Assembly: GCA_014529385.2 (NCBI GenBank)
Contig: CM043957.1
Location: forward strand, 66,480,003-66,544,002
Direction of reading: 5' to 3'
DNA length: 64,000 bases
Source: Adiantum capillus-veneris
Taxonomy: Eukaryota; Streptophyta; Polypodiopsida; Polypodiales; Pteridaceae
The notes under the pieces are model-generated. The model was given only the letters and a program-made list of their open reading frames with translations. It ran no database searches and was not told the DNA's origin. Every line of letters starts with the position of its first letter. The stretch's first letter is position 1. Below, one piece after another: positions 12,374-22,874 of this stretch. Both the position numbers and the translations under genes were made by a program.

Positions 12374-12703
12374 ATGATGAAGGGAATCCTTGACGATGGC
12401 CCTGGGGTTCGCATTGTAACTAGGAATTTTTGGGAATCTATGGGGAAACCTCAGCTTGGGACTACAAACATAGTGGTAACGATGGCCAATGGGACTATCG
12501 TTAAACCTATTGGGATGCTAGAAGATCTCAAGATCAAGGTCCTTGGACACAAGGTAAGGCACACCTTCATTGTTATGGATTTTTCCAAGCACACTATGTC
12601 ATTTGAAATGATCCTAGGATGCGCTTTCATGAGGGAAGCAAAAATGGTGCATGACTGGTCTCAAAACCATGTCTACTTACTGTTCCAAGACTCTGTCATT
12701 TGA
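12374..12703 (+). pseudogene. Retropepsin-like protease domain 1 of gypsy element A
   Basis: The frame reads ILDDGPGVRIVT, then IVVTMANGTIVKPIGMLEDL, then VRHTFIVMDF, then MILGCAFMREAKMVHDW. This order matches the pepsin-like fold of gypsy proteases: an active-site loop (here D-D-G instead of D-S/T-G), a flap region, and an ILGxxF/W[LM] motif. The role is to cut the polyprotein in the particle. It lies between gag and RT as expected. The stretch 11,838-12,373 upstream and 12,704-13,455 downstream is linker sequence with the same coding texture but no named domain. The replaced Ser/Thr and surrounding breaks argue against activity. Confidence 0.65.
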
Positions 12704-13455
12704 GTTGATCTTGTGACCGGTCGTGAGAACATCCTCTAGGAAATAGATTTATAATTGATCACCACAATTCACTCAGTCCCATTGCAGTATTGTTACACGT
12801 GTAAAAAGGACACCGATGTTGGGAAAGATTCCCCTTATATGGATATTCTACCTGGAATGACTAAGTCTGACAACGTGGACTGAGTACACCTAGCAACAAC
12901 CATAGACACTTAGGGAAATAGAGGGACAACTTGGGTAACGCCTGAGGGGGATGTAGTGCCACAACTTGTACCTTTAAATATGATAGAAACCAGTAGAGTC
13001 TCAGAAGACTATAGCCCACACGATTTGGAGTCAAAATCTTCAGTTGAAATTGACTATGAGGACAAAGAATCTGAGTTAAATATTGGTGCAAATGTGGGGA
13101 CAAACCATTTAAGGCCTAGGGGTACCCTAGATGACAATCTACCATGGAGAGGAGAAGACATGAGTAGAGATTCATCTAGCAACTCTGCATTAGAGATCGG
13201 TCATAATAAAAAATTAGACAAGAGGAGTAAGCAATATAAGAGGCGACGATATCGAGCAAATGTACGTGCTACGATAAATGAAAATAAATCTACCATAGAA
13301 TGGCTCAATTATATGGGGGAATTTGATGCTCATTGGAAGTTGGTAGATATTGGGAGTGAATACCTTCAAAGCGTCATGTAGTGTAGCCCACAAGTCATTG
13401 ACATTGCACAATTAGAGGCCGTAGAGAAGCCAAAGTTGAGCCATACTATAAGAAG

Positions 13456-14640
13456 ATGCTAAAACCGAGAGCTAGCTCAACAACTAAGGGAAGTGGAAGC
13501 AAAATCACAATCCAAAACATAACAAGATCCCACAGACTTCCACCCTACACTGATCATTTCAAATCCTACACCACGGAGGAGCATAAGGTTGTGTATACAA
13601 AGGTCCAAAGAACACCTACTAATGGAAGTAATGGAGTCTATGATGGTCCGGTGATAGTTAAAGAAATAGAGTTAGCAGACCCAGGTGAGGATTCCAAACC
13701 TATTTTCATTGCCCAAGACTTCACAGAGACTGAGGAATATGTACTTAAGAAGATCCACTTGGAATTCAAGGATATATTTTCTTGGACATATCATGACATG
13801 AAGGGCGTTCCACTTTCCGTAGTGCAACATACAATTTCAATGATTAGCACTGCTAAACCAGTCCAACCAAGACCCTACCCAATGAATCCTAAGTATGCAA
13901 AGATTATTATGGAAGAGCTCAAAAAGATTATCAAATGTGGATTCATATACGCTATTGAGCACTCAAAAGGGTGTCTCCAATAGTTATTGTGCCAAAAAAG
14001 AATGGGAAAGTCACAGTGTGCATGGATCGCAAGAAGGTTAATGCTGCCAGTAGAAGAGACCATCAACCCTTGCCATATTTGGAACATGTGCTTGAGAGAG
14101 TCACAGGAAAGGGATCTTATAGCTTTCTAGATGGGTACTTTGGTTACAATCAAATCACGATTGCGCTAGAGGACCAAGCTAAAACCACTTTTATAACTAA
14201 ATTTGGAATGTTCACATTTCATGCTATGGCTTTTGGCTTAACTAATGTCCTTGCTACATTCCAAAGATTAATAAACACTACCTTTAGGGAATATTTAAGG
14301 GAGTTTTGTGAAGCTTTTTTAGATGACCTTTGTGTTTATTCTTTGTGGAAAGAACATCTATCATGTTTACGAAAAGTGTTTGAAAGGTGCAAATTGTATC
14401 GCATCTCATTGAACCCTTTCAAATGCCAATTTTGGGTTAAGCATTGAGTCATTTTAGGGCATATTGTGTCCAAGAATGGGATTTCCACAGATGAAAGCAA
14501 AATTAAAGCCATTGCTAATTTACCACCACCTACAACCTATGAGGGAGTTTGAAGATTCATGGGGCATGCTGGTTATTATTGACGATTTATTTTAAACTTT
14601 TCTCATATAGCTCATCCATTGTATAAGCTTCTTATTGAGT
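13456..14640 (+). pseudogene. Reverse transcriptase of gypsy element A
   Basis: The N-terminal part (13,456-13,983) ends in the classical entry to RT, with VQPRPYPMNPKYAKIIMEEL. A frameshift near 13,975 leads to the palm (13,971-14,447): VIVPKKNGKVTVCMD, then YSFLDGYFGYNQITIA, then FGLTNVLATFQRL and FLDDLCVYS. The last is the YxDD box, here F-L-D-D. ILGHIVSKNGISTDESKIKAI follows after a stop at 14,445. RT copies element RNA to DNA. Stops at 14,445, 14,550 and 14,580 and the frameshift make it a pseudogene. Confidence 0.88.
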
Positions 14641-14693
14641 TTCATTACCTATGAATTATTAAAAAGGTCTATGACAAGTGCTCCATCCTGCGA

Positions 14694-15150
14694 GTGCTCG
14701 ATTGGAATGTAATTTTCCATGTGCATATTGATGCGTCAAACTTTGCTATTGGGTGTGTTTTAGCTCAACCAGGAGAACATAAATTGAACTACCCCATTAG
14801 CTTTGCAAGTTGTCCGTTGAATGATTTTGAGAGGAATTACACCACTACAAAGTGGAAAGGTTTAGCTATGATTTATGGAGTTAAAGAAATTTCTCTATTA
14901 CCTTCTTGCTAACATGTTTTTTTAAAATGTGGATCATCGAGCGTTGTTGTATCTAGTAAACAAACCATGTTCCACGGGAAGAATTACACGATGGTTATTA
15001 ATTCTTCTAGAGTTTGACTTTACCATCGTGGTGAGACTCGATAAAAGGCATGTTATGGATGATCATTTGTCTTGCATACCCAATGGTGAAGCCCCTGATG
15101 GAATCGATAATGTATTGCCCAATATTTCCCTATTCCTAGTTAAGACCATG
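14694..15150 (+). pseudogene. RNase H region of gypsy element A
   Basis: Frames 14,694-14,912 and 14,929 onward contain VHIDASNFAIGCVLAQ (first catalytic Asp), NYPISFASCPLNDFERNY (with the conserved Glu), then DHRALLYLVN and RITRWLLILLEFDFTI, and end HVMDDHLSCI. This is the standard gypsy RNase H order following RT. A one-base shift near 14,912 separates the halves. Confidence 0.82.
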
Positions 15151-16540
15151 CGTGAATGGAGTGAGAAGATTGTAAACTTTCCAGTTGATGGTTTTCCATC
15201 CAAGGAGCTTCGTAAGGATATAGCTCAAAAGATACTAAAGGAATGTGAACCTTATTCTCTAATTGCAGGTACTCTCTACAAGCTAGGAAAGGATGATATT
15301 CTAGACAATCTGCTCATGAGGATGAGTATTTGTACATACTGCAAGAAGCACACATGGGCATAGCCGAAGGACATTTTTCCAGGACAACTAACTGCTAAGA
15401 AGGGGTTGCAATCAGGCTATTAGTGGCCCACGTTATTCAAGGATGCATCACTTTTTGCAAAGGATGTGATGAATGCCAATGTTACAAGACCACACAACAG
15501 AAGGATCGGATGCCCTTACATCCTATTAAAGTGACCCAACCATTTGAAAAATGGGGTTTAGACTTTTTAGGCCCAATTATTTCGGTAGCCCGTAACACCC
15601 AATCCCGATATAGTATTGTTTTGCGATTGACTACGTGACAAAGTGGAAAGAAGCTAAGGTGACACGCAAGGCTGATGCAAGGTTAATCACTAAGTTTCTC
15701 TTTGAGAACATTATTACGCAATTTGGTTGTCCCTTTGAAATTGAGAGTGATAATGGCACTCATTTTATAAATGAAGTGATAAAGTAACTCACAAGAAGCT
15801 TCATGATATCCCACAAGTTGACACCTTATTATCCACAAGCAAATGGCCAAGCTGAAAGTACTAACAAGACTTTAATTTCTATCTTGCTCAAGACGGTAGA
15901 GGCTCATCACACAGATTGTGATTTGAAGCTAACATCAGCTCTACGGATCTATCGTGCTACATACAAAATGTCTATTAATTGTACACCATTCAAGATGGTA
16001 TATGGCCAAGAAGAAGTAGCTTCACATGAAGGTTGGGATGGTAAACCTTTAGTTGAGCGTTCATAGGCAATTGGCTATGAAAAATGCACTTATGGAGAAG
16101 GATAGGCAGAAGAAATGGTTTGATCGTCATTTAAAGAACAAGGATATCAAGGTTGGGGATAAAGTTCTTATGTATGGAGTGCGTAATGAGAAGAAAAAGA
16201 TGAAATAGGTGGAAAAAGGACCATATAGAGTATGAAAAATTACCCCACAAGGTACCATTCCTGTGGAAACTCTTGATGGAGTAGAAACCATTGGATTTCT
16301 CAATGGGGGTAAATTTAAAAGATAATATGATCCTTTATGCCAAGAGGAGCTACGTGCCATTAATCAAAAAAAGGTAGCCAAGGCACAAGCAATTTTGAAA
16401 AAGATACAAGCTCAAGCCGAGGCTTAAGAGAGACAACAACGTATTAGGCACCAACAAGAGGCCAAACTTGGAGTTACACATGCATTGCAAGTTGAATCAG
16501 AGGACAATTTGGAAGATTCTGACTCACCTATATGATACAC
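15151..16540 (+). pseudogene. Integrase of gypsy element A
   Basis: The HHCC zinc-binding part is decayed (LYKLGKDDIL, 'KGCDECQCYKT' at about 15,455). The core follows: KWGLDFLGPI (first Asp), IESDNGTHF near 15,740 (second Asp) and PYYPQANGQAESTNKTL near 15,825 (Glu), so the DDE triad is recognisable. The tail contains KVGDKVLMYGVRNEKKK and VEKGPYRV, the usual post-core module. A Gln/Ala-rich basic segment (about 16,370-16,470) then leads into the second protease-like domain. Stops (15,636; 15,786; 16,063 and others) and frameshifts inactivate it. Confidence 0.85.
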
Positions 16541-16544
16541 CATT

Positions 16545-16982
16545 GAGTTAAATAGCACCTATGCGAAAGTGCTATATAACGCTTTAGTGGACACATGAGC
16601 TAAACATAATCTGTTATCCTATGGAGTGTGGTGTCCGTTAGGAAATCCGTTTGTATCCAAGAGTACCATCCAAGTCAAGGGTATTAACAAGGAAAGAACT
16701 AATGTATTTGGAATCTTGCACACTCCTATTACTTATGACAATGGGATGGTGACCCAAAGCTTTTTGGTTATGCCTGTTGGCACTATGGAGGGTAGCATAA
16801 ACCTAGGGTGCATGTGGATGTCTACAACTAAATGTAATATTGATTGGGACATTGGTAATATCACAACTCAAAAACCAAATATCAGTCATACCACTCAAAC
16901 AGTAGTCCCTGAGTTATCACCTCTCAAGGGAAAAAAAACAAAGCATTGCAGATATGAGAGGTTTATGCATCCATACCTGTAG
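16545..16982 (+). pseudogene. Second retropepsin-like domain, downstream of integrase
   Basis: The frame reads VLYNALVDT, an in-frame stop (TGA at 16,595-16,597) exactly where the active-site Gly of D-T-G would be, then AKHNLLSYGVW. It continues with STIQVKGINKERTNVFGIL, PITYDNGMVTQSFLVMPVGT, and INLGCMWMSTTKCNIDWD. The layout (hydrophobic-D-T-x-A loop, flap-like middle, 'V/FxVMP', 'xLGxxWM') is that of a retropepsin fold. Gypsy pol normally carries one protease, upstream of RT, and that one is also present (12,374-12,703). The second copy is therefore an unusual addition. The domain call is inference from motif order. A captured clan-AA peptidase or a non-catalytic relative are both possible. 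Confidence 0.55.
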
Positions 16983-17238
16983 TACATACTAGCAACAAGA
17001 GTGCACCCTATCATATCAAACACATAGTCCACATTCACCATGTCACGTCAAGCATAACAAGAAACAACCCTCATGTTCAAGGGACCTAACCAAATCTATC
17101 TGTGTTCTCAGAGATGGCTAGTTCACCAGAGGCATTCACTTCTGTTTTTTTTTTGAAAGGTACCCTTTTTATTTTTCTCAAGTGTTTCACATATGCTACC
17201 CTGTACTTTCTTGTGAATGGGATTTGGTAGAGAGACTC
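16983..17238 (+). pseudogene. C-terminal extension of gypsy A polyprotein, part 1
   Basis: The coding texture of the second protease-like domain continues past the stop at 16,981 (HIKHIVHIHHVTSSITRNN, then SVFSEMASSPEAFTSVF), followed by a frameshift near 17,150. It runs up to the target-site duplication of copia B (GACTC, 17,234-17,238). No domain recognised. Confidence 0.4.
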
Positions 17239-17430
17239 TGAAGGGGATCGGGGAGCACACCACATACGGAGAGTGAGAGAGAGAAGGAGACACACGACAC
17301 ACAGATATGGGTGGGGAGACTCAAAGAGTGAGCAGCCCCCTATACACTTATGCTATTCATAAGGTATACAAGTCAGTGGGCGCCCAGACTCTGGGCGGCC
17401 GGGCAAGGCACAGACGCCTATACCCCAACA
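17239..17430 (-). repeat. 3' LTR of copia element B
   Basis: 192 bp, TGAAGGGG...CCCCAACA on the plus strand, with about 6 substitutions relative to 20,851-21,042. Confidence 0.95.
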
Positions 17431-17441
17431 ACCTCCCACTT
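17431..17441 (-). promoter_or_regulatory. Polypurine tract of copia element B
   Basis: Directly inside the 3' LTR; on the minus strand it reads AAGTGGGAGGT, the purine-rich primer for plus-strand synthesis. Confidence 0.8.
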
Positions 17442-17449
17442 AAAGGCGA

Positions 17450-18121
17450 CTGTGCCTTTAAGCAAGGGAACCTAGTCTAAAGACTATGAAAGGTGAGAGA
17501 AAACCGCTCTCAACCGATGCCCACTGGCTGGCTGTGATCGTGTGCATCTGGCTGTCCTGCACCCGTGTAAGTCCATACACCACCAGACGTACCGCACACG
17601 TACTGCAAGTATTTATGCAACACCTGCATATCTCCCTCGTGCACTATGCCATCATCAGTCAACAAACGACTGACAACCCCAACTGCAAATGCTCCCACTG
17701 TAGCTGCGATATCCGGTCTCAAGATCAACATCTCATACATGAGACCACCGAATGCCGATGCAATGCTAGCGGGCCCTGCTAGCTCTATGGAGCATGCATC
17801 AACCTATATATACCTGGAAATAGGCATCTCTGACCGACAAGGCGTGTCAGCCACATGCATCTCCTGACTGTCCACAAAAGACGCATCACCCTGTCATGCA
17901 ACCTCAGAGCAAACTAGCTGCTCTAGGTGTCTACTGGAAGACATATCCTGCACAACTATATCCCCATGCTCACTCTCGAGCATAGAAAGGAATGACTGCA
18001 TAATCGCTGACATCTCAGTCTCCTTTGTAATCATCCACTGCAAACATGACCACTCAATCTGCTGTGACTCACTAGAGCTCTCATGCTCTAACTCTGTATG
18101 CATAGACTCTTGCACAACGTC
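17450..18121 (-). pseudogene. RT C-terminal remnant and linker of copia element B
   Basis: On the minus strand, a Glu/Ser/Met-rich linker (18,115-17,894) precedes ASAFGGLMYEMLILRPDIAA at about 17,780-17,720. This is the copia RT end motif (GSLMY..TRPDIAYA). The next segment matches the same region of copia A ('GIVH', 'QVLHKYLQ'). The frame then ends at 17,510 without any RNase H. A stop at about 17,891 separates the two blocks. Homology to copia A in the bordering noncoding sequence shows that both share the same junction. Confidence 0.75.
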
Positions 18122-18124
18122 CTC

Positions 18125-19339
18125 CTATCGTGACTCACTAGAGCAAGACCGCTCTACCTGTCTATCCTGCATAAAATTATCTCGCACAACTGAATCTCTG
18201 GTTTGCTCAGTCACTAGAAAAGCATGCATGTCTGACTCTGTCACCTCTCTGTGTGACTGCTCAAGTCGTGCCCCAACTGTGTGCACAACGAGCTCACTAC
18301 TCTGCACTCCATGCAAAGTACCCTGCAACCCACAAGCAAAAGAGACTCGCATGCTCTCTCGCTCTCTACCTGGCTGCGTGATCACAGAGACAACACCGTC
18401 TCTCGCGTGATCCACATGCAATGGGTAACCTGTACCACTCCTGGCACCTCTCGCAATCACTAGCGAACCCAAATGCATCACAAAATCTCGCTCTCGTAGC
18501 GAAATCTGACATCCACAATCTCTAAGCTGACCAATCGAGATCAAACTCACTGTCAAATTTGGTACATAGCGCACATGTCGTAACAAGTAAGATGCACCAC
18601 TCGGTAATGACAGTCTCACATCTCCTGCACCTGCTATCGCATGCACCGATCCATCGGTCAAACGTACACTGCCAAGCATCCCGCTAGAATAGCTACAAAA
18701 CCATGCACGATGCGGCGTGACATGAAACATAGCATCTGCGTCTAGCAACCACTGCGAAGGGAGTGCACTATCCACATGTATAGCATCTCGTGCATAGCTC
18801 GAGGTAAAAGTGACATCCCTGTCACTAGTATACTCCGACACTACATCTGCCTCAACTGTCAAAGCAACTGAGTCCATGGCATCACTACATACATCTCTGA
18901 GACTGCCGTGTCTGCTACGATGTCGCATACGACAAAAACAGCGCCATCTAACGTGTCCAGAATGACCACAATACCAACATATCACCTGTTGGCGTGCTCG
19001 TGAATGTACATGTCTCACACGAGTCCGTGATGACTCAGATCTATCATACATATCATGTAATCTGCGCCAAAGTGCTCTCAAAGTAGCCTCATACATAACA
19101 AGAGCATATACAGATTCCACAAGGTGCAAAGAGAGCGTAGATAGTGCCATCTTCTCTAGCTCCTGCCACTGATCGTCAGACATGTTTGAAGGTCTACCTG
19201 CATCACCACTCAATGGTCGATGCGACCCTCGCTGTGTCAATGCATCAAGCATACACTCTCTCCATGCCGCAAAGTCTGACCCATCAAACACGTGCATCTG
19301 TGAGAGGTCACAATCTGATCGATCACCTGTCTCTGCCAT
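18125..19339 (-). CDS. gag-protease ORF of copia element B
   Basis: The first ATG in frame is at 19,339 (MAETGDRSD); the open frame without a start extends to 19,447. It encodes 404 residues. Residues about 14-30 (VFDGSDFAAWRECML) match the copia Gag entry motif. A CCHC zinc knuckle, CWYCGHSGHVRWRC, follows at about residues 133-146. The protease-like part has WLLDADAMFHVTPHRAWF near residue 205, where an active enzyme has D-S/T-G; D-A-D here predicts a dead protease. LVHVRYVPNLTVSLISIGQL is the usual copia linker (here 'LRHVRYVPNLTVSLIS'). The gag helical region between about residues 100 and 125 looks shortened. The frame is intact, unlike most coding sequence nearby, in keeping with a recent insertion. 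Confidence 0.8.
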   Translation of the reverse strand: MAETGDRSDCDLSQMHVFDGSDFAAWRECMLDALTQRGSHRPLSGDAGRPSNMSDDQWQELEKMALSTLSLHLVESVYALVMYEATLRALWRRLHDMYDRSESSRTRVRHVHSRARQQVICWYCGHSGHVRWRCFCRMRHRSRHGSLRDVCSDAMDSVALTVEADVVSEYTSDRDVTFTSSYARDAIHVDSALPSQWLLDADAMFHVTPHRAWFCSYSSGMLGSVRLTDGSVHAIAGAGDVRLSLPSGASYLLRHVRYVPNLTVSLISIGQLRDCGCQISLRERDFVMHLGSLVIARGARSGTGYPLHVDHARDGVVSVITQPGRERESMRVSFACGLQGTLHGVQSSELVVHTVGARLEQSHREVTESDMHAFLVTEQTRDSVVRDNFMQDRQVERSCSSESR

Positions 19340-20836
19340 GAGCACAAGTAGCAAGCTAGATAGCAAAACCACCTCACCAACAACACCTTGAAACTGTCTA
19401 CAAATATGGCCAGAAACACAATGTAAAACCTGTGAGACACACTCCAAAATAGAGCTCCCGCAATGCCAACCAAATCAACCCTAAACTGACTCGAATCGCA
19501 TCAAACAAAAGTCTGCAAATATGGCTGTAAAATCTGATGCAAAGTTGCACCAATAACCGTGCAAAACCTTGCACAAAATCACAAGCCAATATGACTCGAA
19601 TCCGCATAAATATCTGACAAAATTTTGGCAGAGTCTCCTTTGTAGCTGGAGCAAAATCTCAACAGTAAACCTCAAAGAGACAATAATATATGCCACGATG
19701 GCCAATCCGGGAATAAACTCAACCGGAATCACCTCACAAAGTCATACATATGAGCATACCTGCTCTTGTCGGAGTACCACTCAATGGCACCTCAAATGAC
19801 ATACATGTGAGTGATGATTGCTGCCAAAATACCTTTCAATCGATGACCAAATGTCTTCCAGATAACTATAGCAACATTTTGCAAAACCTTGCAAGATCTG
19901 TCGCTATGCGCAATGCGAAATACGACACACAAGGGCATACACAAGTGACTCCAAACTCCAACCAAATGATGACTGAAAATCACCTGTCAAAGTGGGAGTA
20001 AACTCAACCACTAAACTGTCAACGAGCAACCTACGGATACGTAGAAGCTATGGCGAGAACCTGGATAAAATCCAACAGAGTTTCTTCTATAAATTGAGCC
20101 AAATCTCAAATAATCTCAGCCATAAACAAATACACAAATCCATATATGGCATACATAAACCGCCAAGACCATGGCAACATAGCTCACTCTCGCATGAGTG
20201 GCTCTCTGGACAAATGCATATCCAAAAACCTGTGTACACCTATGAATTTGCTGGTTGCTGCTGAAAATACTCCGTGTGTGTGAGATATACCAAAAACAGT
20301 GTTTTCGGGACCCGAAAGTGCACAAATAAACCTGTTGCTGTACCTGCTATAATTCAAAGCATAATTTCAGCAAATAGACATCACCATCGCGTCCGGAACG
20401 TGCCAAAACCCTGACCTAGACTCTTGGATCATGTAGATCTCACTCTGTATGACGGAGCTACGCAAAAGCTTGCGTTTTAGAGCCCGAAAATGGCAAAAAC
20501 GAGCTGCACACAGTTTTGAACCTGCTCCTGCTCCACTCTGCGTGATGCAATGTCCTCTCAATGCAAGCTCCAACGCAAGAGCTCTGCCACAACAGCATCC
20601 AAGCACTTGAATGTCAAGCTCTCCTCCGCCGAGCACTTCTCTAACGAGCTCCACTGAGCTCAAAAGCTCCTCTCACCAAGGAAGCCGCAACCGCCTCCTC
20701 GACCAAGCTTGACCACACCAAGCTTCTATTGCATTCTCACAAAGCTTCCAAGCTTTCTTAATCTCTCTACCGTCGAGAGTGAGCGAGCTATGGCCTCGAA
20801 GCTCTCAAAGCCGTCGTGCTCTCCGTGGTCACCATA
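19340..20836 (-). other. Leader of copia element B
   Basis: About 1.5 kb between primer site and gag ATG, with no long frame. Several words recur (for example 'aaaaccttgcaca/aaaaccttgcaag' at 19,561 and 19,880; 'caacc...aatgatgactg'), which suggests internal duplication. The part next to the primer site (20,700-20,830) matches 24,066-24,180, the leader of another copia copy. Confidence 0.6.
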
Positions 20837-20848
20837 GCTCTGATACCA
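20837..20848 (-). promoter_or_regulatory. Primer-binding site, tRNA-iMet type, copia element B
   Basis: On the minus strand TGGTATCAGAGC begins 2 nt after the 5' LTR end. This is the standard plant copia primer site complementary to the 3' end of initiator methionine tRNA. Confidence 0.93.
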
Positions 20849-20850
20849 AT

Positions 20851-21042
20851 TGAAGGGGATCGGGGAGCACACCACAGACGGAGAGTGAGAGAGAGAAGGA
20901 GACACACGACACACAGATATGGGTGGGAAGACTCAAAGAGTGAGCAGCCCCCTATACACTTATGCTATGTATAAGGTATACAAGTCAGTGGGCGCCCAGA
21001 CTCTGGGCGGCCGGGCAAGGCACAAACGCCAATACCCCAACA
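20851..21042 (-). repeat. 5' LTR of copia element B
   Basis: 192 bp with TG...CA ends, followed by the right-hand GACTC duplication at 21,043-21,047. Confidence 0.95.
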
Positions 21043-21047
21043 GACTC

Positions 21048-21348
21048 TCGTGTGAGAAAAATTTTGAGGAGTTAGAATGGCTAATACATCTATGGATTAC
21101 TAGTGACTTGTACCCATTAACGAATTTTTCTCTAGTAGAACATGCCTATTCTTTTGCACAAGATGAGTATCATGCATAGCAAGGTTCTTGATTAACATAT
21201 GTGCACACAAAGATGATGAAGAATCTGAGGAAGACTATGGCCTTGCTGACAATGATTTTGTTTATCTAGATTACGGGGATAGAGACCTAGCCTTAGGGAT
21301 GCCACCTGGTCTATATAATATCATCTTCCCTCGATTCTATAAGTGAGA
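21048..21348 (+). pseudogene. C-terminal extension of gypsy A polyprotein, part 2
   Basis: Immediately right of copia B the coding frame resumes (SCEKNFEELEWLIHLWITSD, then HAYSFAQDEYHA and a stop). A further block DDEESEEDYGLADNDFVYLD follows, ending near PPGLYNIIFPRFYK and a stop at about 21,343. The Asp/Glu-rich stretch and the absence of any known domain make this a gypsy-specific tail of unknown role. The frame on both sides of the copia target site is compatible with one uninterrupted ancestral sequence. Confidence 0.5.
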
Positions 21349-22519
21349 GCAGATAGGTCGGTTAGGGGTCTAGATTTTGTTTCAGCTTGTTTTCCAAGAG
21401 TTTTGGTCTTTTCACACTAACATGACTCCAAGAGGTATAGTGCCCTGTTGCTTGATATTGTTTTGTAGAACTTATATGGATATCCATTCACATGGCTGAG
21501 GACATTTGCTTTGAAAAAATGAGCAACTCCATACCTCCAGGTGTACTATTTTTCATGATTCATGCCGGTGGATATTTACAATAGCTGATTGTGGTTTTTT
21601 GGTTTGATTAAGTCCATTTAGTTATGTTTTTTTATCTGCCATTAGAGCTATATAAATTTTTCTTTGGTTAGGTTGATGAACTAGAGTTTAGTCTTATGGA
21701 TGAGCCTTGAGGTTAGGAGGCCATGACTTTAGGTTAACTCATTTACTTCGCCACTAGTCATAGTTGGTAAAATTATCTGGTTCTTTGAGACCTTAGGAGT
21801 GTTTTAGGCATAGAGAAGCTTGCTCACATCAACAACAAAAGACACAAGTGAGAATACAAAGGACATTGAAGCAAAAGGAAAAACTACCACAAAGGTAAAA
21901 TCTTAAGCTGGAAGAGAAATCCCTGGTTTGGTACCTCACTCACATGTATTGTCTATGGTACTATAGCCCTCGAGGTTCCCAGTGTGGGCGTTTTTCTTTG
22001 AAAAGCAAAAAGCCCCGGACATACAAAATAAGCACACACAAAAATTATTTTGAATAAAAAAGGAAAAAAATGACATGAAAAAGACTTCCATTAAGCTTAA
22101 AGAGAAAAATTGAAGCTCTTGTATGGAGTTGTGAGAGTCAATTGGCTAATCAAGCTGAAAGGCACAATTGGAGAATCTTGCATTTAGATAATATTTCTAA
22201 CTTTTCTACTACTAGACTAGTTGTTCTAACCTTAGCCATACTATCTAATTGATAGATTCATCCATAAGCCCAAAACTCTTGATTGATTAATTTCATCAAA
22301 CTGCAATTTATTCGTCCTTAACGGCAGTGTAACATTTCATAATTCTTTAAAACGACTCATGTTATCATGTACTTTATATTACCCTCATGCTTTATTGCCA
22401 TATAGTTTTGCTTGCGTACTCTCACATTGAATTTGTTGTGCAGACAATCTATCCCAAATGCTCTACCACCTCGAAGAATGAGCGTCACCTCACTAGCTTT
22501 CAAGGGTGGAATCTACATC
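21349..22519 (+). other. 3' noncoding region of gypsy element A
   Basis: About 1.2 kb with no coding motif between the end of the tail and the polypurine tract. A-rich stretches at about 21,990-22,080; nothing else recognised. Confidence 0.55.
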
Positions 22520-22529
22520 AGGAAGGGGG
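22520..22529 (+). promoter_or_regulatory. Polypurine tract of gypsy element A
   Basis: AGGAAGGGGG ends 3 nt before the TG of the right LTR, the expected place for the plus-strand primer. Confidence 0.8.
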
Positions 22530-22532
22530 CCA

Positions 22533-22796
22533 TGTTAACCCGTGATGCCGCCATTATTCTTTTGTGCATATGTTTAGTCATGGTCCGGGCTTGTTAGTCC
22601 AAGAGGTTTATAGTAAAAGGCTGGTGATCGCCGATGAAAGATGCACCAGACCCATTTAGCAATGACTAACAAAATATGGACACGTATGTGAAAAGGATGG
22701 CAAGCCCTACATAAGGCTGTAAACTAGGGTTTTCAAGGGATTCCAAATGCACAAGCTTTGCTCTGGCTTCAAATCTTCTTGCCTATCTGTGAGCGT

Positions 22797-22874
<78 letters not shown>

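Larger units (their letters stand above)
17239..21042 (-). mobile_element. Non-autonomous Ty1/copia element B, complete with target duplication
   Basis: The 3804-bp element is bounded by 192-bp LTRs with TG...CA ends and flanked by GACTC on both sides (17,234-17,238 and 21,043-21,047). Read on the minus strand it has 5' LTR, a primer site for tRNA-iMet, a long leader, a gag-protease frame (19,339-18,125), a short remnant of the RT C-terminus (17,510-17,740), a polypurine tract and the 3' LTR. The integrase core, the RT palm and RNase H are absent, so it would need enzymes from another copia element. The LTRs differ at about 6 of 192 positions. It sits inside the coding tail of gypsy element A and is therefore younger. 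Confidence 0.93.
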
